DNA from: an uncultured Amylibacter sp.
GTDB taxonomy: Bacteria; Pseudomonadota; Alphaproteobacteria; Rhodobacterales; Rhodobacteraceae
DNA: 8,894 nt
NCBI GenBank assembly: GCA_937944065.1
Contig: CALDZS010000157.1
Span: 1 to 8,894, forward strand
Reading direction: 5' to 3'
The translations under genes and the position numbers were made by a program. A model generated the notes under the pieces. That model did no database searches, was not told the origin of the DNA, and saw only the letters and a program-made list of their open reading frames with translations. Within the stretch, counting starts at the first letter, position 1. Every line of letters begins with the position of its first letter. Shown piece after piece: positions 1 to 4,394 of this stretch.

Positions 1-196
1 TTGTGACCAGCTATATGACTTAAATATACGGTATCGTTATTCTGCGGGGCGTTCATCAGGATATATAGGTCGCGACGTTGCCACCGAACATGCGGATATC
101 ATCGCAGCCGTCATCGACCATGATGCAGATGTAGCCGCAAATCTGTTAAAAACTCATTACACAAAGACAGGCGCGTTTTTGCGTGATCATCTTTGA
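1..196 (+). CDS. GntR-family transcriptional regulator, C-terminal end (FCD ligand-binding domain), partial
   Basis: An open frame enters from the left edge (first full codon at position 2) and ends at TGA 194-196, giving 64 residues. The sequence contains GRDVATEHADIIAAVI followed by AANLLKTHYTKTGAFLRDHL. This matches the last helices of the FCD domain of GntR/FadR-type repressors, where an EH-x-x-I motif carries a metal or ligand-contact histidine and the final helix ends in L-x-x-H-x-x-x-T. The N-terminal winged helix lies outside the window, so operator and ligand cannot be inferred. No terminator hairpin with a T-run follows the stop. Family assignment comes from motif recognition only. 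Confidence 0.8.
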   Translation, partial: CDQLYDLNIRYRYSAGRSSGYIGRDVATEHADIIAAVIDHDADVAANLLKTHYTKTGAFLRDHL

Positions 197-252
197 TTGC
201 ACTCTGGATCTTTAGAAAACTCAATTTGCATTAGAAATTTGGACTCATTTGC

Positions 253-582
253 AGTCTTGCATTCAGGCATCCAACTCTCGCGAATTTACAAATTTCATAC
301 TGATATCAATCCAAGTTGACTGCTCGAATGTGCTACTGAACTGCCATGTCCGTGTGGGCTGTAGCAAGTTAACTGGGGCGGGATGAAACCCTGGTGCATG
401 CAAGCAATAGGGTAGCACATTCGGGCCGAGCGCGCCGTATTGTTTAACTGGGAGGAAAGGGTCATTCAGTGCGGCGATTCTATCCAGCCAAGCAACTTGC
501 TAGATTTGGATGCGAGCAAGAAATTGAGAGTTGTTGTCTAAGCGCAAAGTCACCCTGCGTTTTCAGATTAGAATGCAAGACT
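253..582 (+). ncRNA. Candidate structured RNA (or structured mobile remnant) of unknown class
   Basis: This otherwise gene-free stretch contains five helices that all nest without conflict. P0 pairs 253-264 with 571-582, 12 bp perfect. P1 pairs 267-274 with 506-513, 8 bp perfect. P2 pairs 322-337 with 411-426, 16 bp including a perfect 12-bp core 325-336/412-423. P3 pairs 433-442 with 467-476, 10 bp. P4 pairs 540-546 with 556-562, 7 bp. Inside P2, small hairpins can form at 348-359 (GUGU loop) and 373-394. U-G pairs on the + strand (324/424, 337/411, 438/471, 440/469, 542/560) would be A-C mismatches on the other strand, which favours a + strand RNA. TTAACTGGG is directly repeated at 369 and 444. 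No terminator follows, so it could be a processed RNA, a leader, a group II intron domain I fragment (the GGGATGAAACCC and GCAAGCAATAGG stretches have that flavour, unverified), or a MITE-like element with P0 as terminal inverted repeats. No reverse transcriptase and no domain V hairpin were seen. Confidence 0.45.
534..574 (+). promoter_or_regulatory. NnrR-type box and -10 upstream of the DUF1858 gene
   Basis: The 14-mer TTGTCTAAGCGCAA at 534-547 matches the TTGYG-N4-CRCAA dyad expected for NnrR/Dnr-type activators, with one mismatch in the left half-site. It shares TTGT and AGCGCAA with the boxes upstream of nirK and pseudoazurin. TAGAAT (569-574) lies 21 bp downstream and would serve as the -10. 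A class II arrangement (box centre near -41.5) puts transcription start at about 582, next to the ATG at 583. The site overlaps helices P4 and P0 of the candidate structured RNA, so one of the two readings may be fortuitous. Confidence 0.5.
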
Positions 583-831
583 ATGCACGACCCCGAAATA
601 ACACCCAAGTATAGGCGCAACAACACACTCAGCTTGAATGAAATTATGCGCGATTGGCCTGAAACTATACCAGTACTCATACATTTTAAGCTGCTATGCG
701 TTGGATGCGCCGTCGCGCCGTTTCACACCATCAAAGACGCCTGTATTCAACATAAATCGGATGAGGGTGTCATTCGTGACGCACTGGTAAAAGCAGTTCG
801 TGATGCGTCAGGCCGAAGCACCACTCAATAA
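583..831 (+). CDS. DUF1858 domain protein (Hcp-associated redox-disulfide type)
   Basis: This encodes an 82-residue soluble protein. Residues 15-72 fit the DUF1858 / hybrid-cluster-protein-associated redox disulfide family: TLSLNEIMRDWPETIPVLI, then the CVGC pair (Cys39, Cys42) and APFHTIKDACIQH. The family is small, often sits beside denitrification and nitrosative-stress genes, and its biochemical role is not settled; the CxxC suggests thiol redox or metal handling. The start is ATG 583 because the conserved domain begins soon after. The same frame can be extended to GTG 469 behind a GGAGG, but the 38 added residues include five cysteines and resemble nothing in the family. There is no Shine-Dalgarno before 583. 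The predicted NnrR promoter would start the mRNA at about 582, so translation is probably leaderless. The 3' end overlaps nnrR tail to tail by 24 bp. Confidence 0.8.
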   Translation: MHDPEITPKYRRNNTLSLNEIMRDWPETIPVLIHFKLLCVGCAVAPFHTIKDACIQHKSDEGVIRDALVKAVRDASGRSTTQ

Positions 832-1503
832 AACCAACTTGTGGGGTTGTGTCACAGTAACCTTACTGCGCTTGCTTGCAACAATGCCGCTTTTTTCCCA
901 TGCACTTAGCAATCGGCTGACCGTATGCAGTGTCGTTCCAGTCATTTCCGAAATATTTTGCCGTGTGATTGGGAAATCAATCTCGACACCGTCTGGTACC
1001 TTTTTCCCAGCTTGAGTAATCAAGCGTAACAGGACACATGCGACACGTTGCTCGACTTGTTGTGTTGCCATTTCAACAATGCGATTATTCATTTCATCCA
1101 GCCGCTCGCCGACGATTTTATAGACTTCGGTAGAAAATCCAGGATATGCCGCAATAAACTTTGTCCACTGCGTATTTGACCATGATAGAACCAGACACTC
1201 GTCCGCTGCAATCGCAGTTGCTGGATATGTTGTCTTACCCAAGCCGGCTGCTATGCCAAACAACTGTCCGCTGGTGATATGCAGTGCGATAACCTGCTCG
1301 CCGTCTGGGGTGGTTTTAATCACACGAATATGCCCATCCAGCAGCAAGAAGAACTTTTGCGCCACCTCGCCCTGATCAAAAACGGCTTTGCCCAGATCAA
1401 TGCGCACCGGCGTTGCAATGTCCAAAATCTCTCTGATTTGGACGGTGTTCAGATTTTTAAATGGTGGCAGGTTGGTTAATAGACTTTCATCAAGATTTTT
1501 CAA
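808..1503 (-). CDS. nnrR: NnrR-type Crp/Fnr regulator of denitrification
   Basis: This encodes about 231 residues of the Crp/Fnr family. A cyclic-nucleotide-binding-like sensor fold spans residues 15-130 (VFDQGEVAQKFFLLLDGHI, then PDGEQVIALHITSGQLFGIA). A dimerisation helix follows (GERLDEMNNRIVEM), then a winged helix from about residue 176 with recognition helix TTLHTVSRLLSAWEKSGIV. It lacks the N-terminal cysteine cluster of FNR, so it is the NnrR/Dnr type thought to sense nitric oxide, probably through haem. The HTVSR motif in the recognition helix is like NnrR rather than the ETISR of FNR, in line with TTGTG-like rather than TTGAT boxes nearby. No ATG or GTG is available in frame near the domain start. 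TTG 1503 is chosen because homologues begin about 12-15 residues before PPF; TTG 1533 (241 aa, AAAAAAGG upstream) is the main alternative. It is divergent from pseudoazurin and likely controls it. Confidence 0.85.
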   Translation of the reverse strand: MKNLDESLLTNLPPFKNLNTVQIREILDIATPVRIDLGKAVFDQGEVAQKFFLLLDGHIRVIKTTPDGEQVIALHITSGQLFGIAAGLGKTTYPATAIAADECLVLSWSNTQWTKFIAAYPGFSTEVYKIVGERLDEMNNRIVEMATQQVEQRVACVLLRLITQAGKKVPDGVEIDFPITRQNISEMTGTTLHTVSRLLSAWEKSGIVASKRSKVTVTQPHKLVLLSGASA

Positions 1504-1519
1504 AACATCCAGTCCAAGG

Positions 1520-1561
1520 TTGTTACAGCGCAAAGAGCCTTTTTTCAGCTTACCATAATTT
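1520..1561 (+). promoter_or_regulatory. NnrR-type box and -10 of the pseudoazurin promoter
   Basis: TTGTTACAGCGCAA at 1520-1533 is an NnrR-like dyad with an exact right half-site (CGCAA) and one mismatch on the left. TAATTT at 1556-1561 (or CATAAT at 1554-1559) lies 20-22 bp downstream. A box centre at -41.5 predicts transcription start near 1568 and a leader of about 38 nt with AAAGGA (1593-1598) before ATG 1606. The box also lies 17-30 bp upstream of the chosen nnrR start on the other strand, so NnrR bound here could also limit its own expression. Confidence 0.65.
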
Positions 1562-1605
1562 AGGTTCAAGACAACGTATCCATTAATCGACGAAAGGAAA
1601 TTTCG

Positions 1606-2037
1606 ATGTTTGGAAAAATGATTGCCTCTGGTGCTGTACTCTTGCTGATGGCGGGTGTGGCGAGCGCCGAAACAATAGAAGTGCAGATGCTGAACAAAGG
1701 AGACGCGGGAGCCATGGTTTTCGAACCAGCTTTTGTAGCGGCAAACCCAGGTGACACAATCACATTTTTGTCCATCGACAAGGGGCACAATGCCGAGACT
1801 ATCAAGGGAATGATCCCTGATGGTGCGGAGAAATTCAAAAGTAAGCTGGGAGATGATTTCTCGGTAACCCTGACAGAAGAGGGCCTGTACGGGATAAAAT
1901 GCACGCCACATTACGCCTTGGGCATGGTCGCGTTAATCCAAGTAGGCGACGCTATAAACCTAGACGACGCTGCCGAAGTGAAACAAAAAGGCAAAGCGAA
2001 AAAGCGATTTCCTGGGTTGTTCGAACAAGTGCAATAA
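1606..2037 (+). CDS. Pseudoazurin (periplasmic type 1 copper electron carrier)
   Basis: This is a 143-residue precursor with a Sec signal peptide of 21 residues (MFGKMIASGAVLLLMAGVAS, then A, cleaved before ETIEV). The mature part is a cupredoxin. The type 1 copper ligands are all present: His61 (GHNAET), Cys99 and His102 (KCTPH) and Met107 (GMV). In mature numbering these are 40, 78, 81 and 86, exactly the canonical pseudoazurin positions. The lysine-rich C-terminal tail (KQKGKAKKRFPG) is typical of the family and could help docking to the nitrite reductase. It acts in the periplasm, carrying electrons from the cytochrome bc1 side to NirK, which is encoded just to the right. AAAGGA 7 bp before the ATG sets the start. 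Expression is predicted to depend on NnrR through the box at 1520-1533. A strong terminator follows the stop. Confidence 0.95.
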   Translation: MFGKMIASGAVLLLMAGVASAETIEVQMLNKGDAGAMVFEPAFVAANPGDTITFLSIDKGHNAETIKGMIPDGAEKFKSKLGDDFSVTLTEEGLYGIKCTPHYALGMVALIQVGDAINLDDAAEVKQKGKAKKRFPGLFEQVQ

Positions 2038-2058
2038 AGCAGCAGATTTTGAAGGTTT

Positions 2059-2090
2059 AAGGGCGGCACATCATGTGTTGCCCTTTTTTT
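2059..2090 (+). terminator. Intrinsic terminator of the pseudoazurin gene
   Basis: A 12-bp stem, AAGGGCGGCACA (2059-2070) with TGTGTTGCCCTT (2074-2085), has two G-U pairs and a TCA loop and runs into seven Ts at 2084-2090. It lies 21 bp after the pseudoazurin stop. On the opposite strand the hairpin is not followed by a T-run, so it should end nirK-nirV transcripts poorly if at all. Confidence 0.9.
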
Positions 2091-2108
2091 GTTTGGCATA
2101 CATTTTTA

Positions 2109-2924
2109 TTATAAGTCGCGTACCAACCGTATCCCCAAATTGTCAGGTGGAATACCGACCGCGCACCCACCACTTTTGGCATCGCGAACAAAGTCGATGA
2201 TATAGGCGCGGTGCTTGCCCTGTGCGATGCGCACTCCGCAATAATCGCTTCTATTCACAATGCGTTGCCCATCGGTTGATACTTGCCCATTGGTTTGGCA
2301 TCCAACGGTCCATTCCCAAACATTTCCGTTGATATCAGCCACCCCCAAATTGTTTTCGCCATACGAACCGACTGGACGCAAGGCAGGGTCGGATGAGCCG
2401 CGTTTGGCCGCCTCTTCCGAATATTGTCTGAGCCACAGTTTTGACGGATCGGCACTGTTCGAGATGTCACCAAGAATGACCTCTTGAAATCGATCACCTG
2501 CGGCGCGCACCCATTCAGCATCAGTTGGCAAACGCCAGGATTGTCCCGACCGTTCGGACAGCCATGCTGCATATGCGTTGGCATCAACAAAACTGACATC
2601 GACTTGTGGCAACGACGCGGAAGCGTTCCCGGAACTCGGGTTACATGCACCGTCAGTGACACAGGATTTATAATCCGCTTGCGTGACGTGGTATTTCATT
2701 ATTTCGATAGGGCGCTGGGCGGTGCGGTGATCCAGCGGCGCATCAACCAGACGCGTTTCAATGCGAAAATCCCCCGCAGGGCGATACTCGAATGATCCAG
2801 CTTCGATCCGTACCGTTTCTGGAATTGTCACATCTGATAAATCGTTATCTATCATCTGAAACGAAGCCAGTGCGATTGCCAAAGCCCCAGCCAATGTGCC
2901 TAATGCTAATGTACTTTGTTTCAT
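2109..2924 (-). CDS. nirV: NirV, formylglycine-generating-enzyme-like protein linked to NirK
   Basis: This encodes 271 residues. A hydrophobic stretch at 5-22 looks like a signal peptide or membrane anchor, so the protein is probably periplasmic. The rest is an FGE-sulfatase (SUMF1-type) fold: RIEAGSFEY at 39-47, the paired Cys88/Cys94, WRLPTDAEWVRAAG at 130-143, DINGNVWEWT at 197-206 and NLGIRLVRD at the end. Aligning by eye on the final NLG[FI]R, the catalytic cysteine pair of true FGE (human Cys336/Cys341) falls on His238 and Ile243, so this is unlikely to be a formylglycine synthase. NirV is regularly encoded directly after nirK; its role is unproven and may be in maturation or stability of the reductase. 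AAGGAG 8 bp before the ATG supports the start. The 79-bp gap from nirK shows no terminator, so the two should be co-transcribed. Confidence 0.9.
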   Translation of the reverse strand: MKQSTLALGTLAGALAIALASFQMIDNDLSDVTIPETVRIEAGSFEYRPAGDFRIETRLVDAPLDHRTAQRPIEIMKYHVTQADYKSCVTDGACNPSSGNASASLPQVDVSFVDANAYAAWLSERSGQSWRLPTDAEWVRAAGDRFQEVILGDISNSADPSKLWLRQYSEEAAKRGSSDPALRPVGSYGENNLGVADINGNVWEWTVGCQTNGQVSTDGQRIVNRSDYCGVRIAQGKHRAYIIDFVRDAKSGGCAVGIPPDNLGIRLVRDL

Positions 2925-3003
2925 CGAGATTACTCCTTGATAGGAAAAAGGTATTCACTTTCATAACCACCCCGATCCAAACCACTCAGAAAAGGAATAC
3001 TGT

Positions 3004-4152
3004 TTATGGCAGCGCAGTTTTCCCTTCGTAAGCGGCATTGTATTCGGTGGGGGCCATGACCTGTTCCATCAGGTCATTGTTCCAGTCGCCGCCGACCACA
3101 ACATGTGCTGTTGCACCCAGATTCACCGCCTCAATCAAGTTATGATTAACATAGGCATAAACGCCGGGTTGCAGGAACCGATACAATGCGGCACCCGCTG
3201 ATCCCCCGCGAATAAACCACGTTTCCAGATCCCTATCTGGAATGTTGTTAAATTTTCCTGCTTCCCAAACCAGATCACCATGGCCACCGATCAGATGCGG
3301 ACGGCTGTCGCGGTTTGCTTGGCTGTGAACGAACAAGACATTTTCACCTTGCTCTGCTGTCAGGGCATTTTCGCCTGTTAACGCGCCTACCTTACCGTTG
3401 AAAGTTACATGTGTTGGGATCAACCTATTCATCACTTCAAGCGTCTCGGGATAGCTGTCGCCCGCGTCTTCATACCGTTTGTAGTTTCCGTCCTCGTCTT
3501 TGGGGATATAGAAATCGTTTTCGCCGATATAGTAGACACGATCATAGCTGACAGGTTTGCCCATGTGATCCTTTAGGCCGTCACGTGGCAGCACCATGAT
3601 GGCACCAGACATGCCAGATACTACGTGCCAAGGGATCATTGGGCCACCCGGCGCGCAGTGATACACAAATGTGCCAGGTCGCGTAGCTTTAAATCGCAGA
3701 ACAACTTTTTCACCTGGATTAACCAGCGTCAGTGAACCACCGCCCAAGGCGCCTGTTGCAGCATGGAAATCAATGTTGTGTTGCATCAAATTTTCCGGCG
3801 GGTTGAACATAGTCAATTCCACATAATCACCTTCGTGAACCACCATTAATGGGCCCGGCATCGATCCGTTGAATGTCATCGCTTGCAAGTACGCGCCGTC
3901 GGCGACCTGCACTTCCTTCTCGATGATTTTCATTTCAAACTTCACCAGTGTCGGGCCAGTCGTTGCGACTTGTTCGTGTTCGTGCACAAATGGTGGCGCG
4001 ACCAATCTATGACTGCGCACAGGAAGTGCCGACAGATCAACTGGCTTGGCTGCTGATGTGTCCATCACCTCTTCTGCGACCGCGCTAGATGCAACGAATT
4101 GTGTGGTAGCAAGCGCTGCTCCAGCCATTAATGCTGCTCTACGTGTAATCAT
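3004..4152 (-). CDS. nirK: Copper-containing nitrite reductase NirK (class I)
   Basis: This encodes 382 residues and reduces nitrite to nitric oxide in the periplasm, the defining step of denitrification. The N-terminus carries a twin-arginine signal (TRRAALMAG, cleavage near AVA-EE around residue 26). Two cupredoxin domains follow. Type 1 copper ligands are His125, Cys166, His176 and Met181 (QHN, YHCAP, PWHVVSGM). Type 2 copper ligands are His130, His165 and His337 (DFH, YHC, YVNHN). The catalytic pair is Asp128 and His286 (RPHLIGGHGD). All are intact. The spacing between Cys166 and His176 is one residue longer (CAPGGPMIPWH) than in the Alcaligenes enzyme. TAAGGAG at 4165-4159 precedes the ATG. 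An NnrR box at 4218-4231 lies about 66 bp upstream of the start codon. It is the first gene of a nirK-nirV operon and neighbours its likely electron donor, pseudoazurin. Confidence 0.97.
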   Translation of the reverse strand: MITRRAALMAGAALATTQFVASSAVAEEVMDTSAAKPVDLSALPVRSHRLVAPPFVHEHEQVATTGPTLVKFEMKIIEKEVQVADGAYLQAMTFNGSMPGPLMVVHEGDYVELTMFNPPENLMQHNIDFHAATGALGGGSLTLVNPGEKVVLRFKATRPGTFVYHCAPGGPMIPWHVVSGMSGAIMVLPRDGLKDHMGKPVSYDRVYYIGENDFYIPKDEDGNYKRYEDAGDSYPETLEVMNRLIPTHVTFNGKVGALTGENALTAEQGENVLFVHSQANRDSRPHLIGGHGDLVWEAGKFNNIPDRDLETWFIRGGSAGAALYRFLQPGVYAYVNHNLIEAVNLGATAHVVVGGDWNNDLMEQVMAPTEYNAAYEGKTALP

Positions 4153-4189
4153 GTCTTTCTCCTTAGTGTTCTAGGTTAGTTCGAAAGAA

Positions 4190-4231
4190 TGATTACTTTA
4201 GATTGCTCTAGTGCTTGTTGTGCTAGCGCAA
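4190..4231 (-). promoter_or_regulatory. NnrR box and -10 of the nirK promoter
   Basis: TTGTGCTAGCGCAA at 4218-4231 is the best dyad in the window, with only one imperfect position (TTGTG against CGCAA) in the TTGYG-N4-CRCAA pattern known for NnrR control of nirK and nor in Rhodobacter-type bacteria. On the minus strand TAATCA (4195-4190) is a plausible -10, 22 bp from the box. A centre at -41.5 gives transcription start at about 4183 and a 31-nt leader with TAAGGAG before the nirK ATG. Confidence 0.75.
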
Positions 4232-4394
4232 GGTTTTATTGAATTGGCGGTGACGCGCGGATGGTCAAGTCGTCATGATGCCATGCTGCTGAACGGCATG
4301 TTTATGATTCATTGAAATCAGTGAACAAAACTCCCAACTATTGGTCTATAGTGTATGGGTATAACCAGTCCCAATAGAAAAGAATTCATGACCA

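Noticed and set aside
301..308. TGATATCA palindrome as an FNR half-site pair
   Set aside because: It lacks the TTGAT-N4-ATCAA spacing and has no promoter elements at a suitable distance.
469..582. N-terminal extension of the DUF1858 protein from GTG 469
   Set aside because: The 38 added residues contain five cysteines and no family similarity, and the segment folds as RNA. The predicted promoter lies inside it.
253..582. RNase P RNA
   Set aside because: GGAGGAAAGGGUC and GCAAGCAAUAGG resemble conserved RNase P segments, but they occur in the wrong order and the other conserved elements are missing.
1504..1911. Upstream extension of the nnrR reading frame to an ATG at 1911
   Set aside because: It would run antisense through the signal peptide and copper domain of pseudoazurin, and Crp/Fnr proteins begin about 12-15 residues before PPF.
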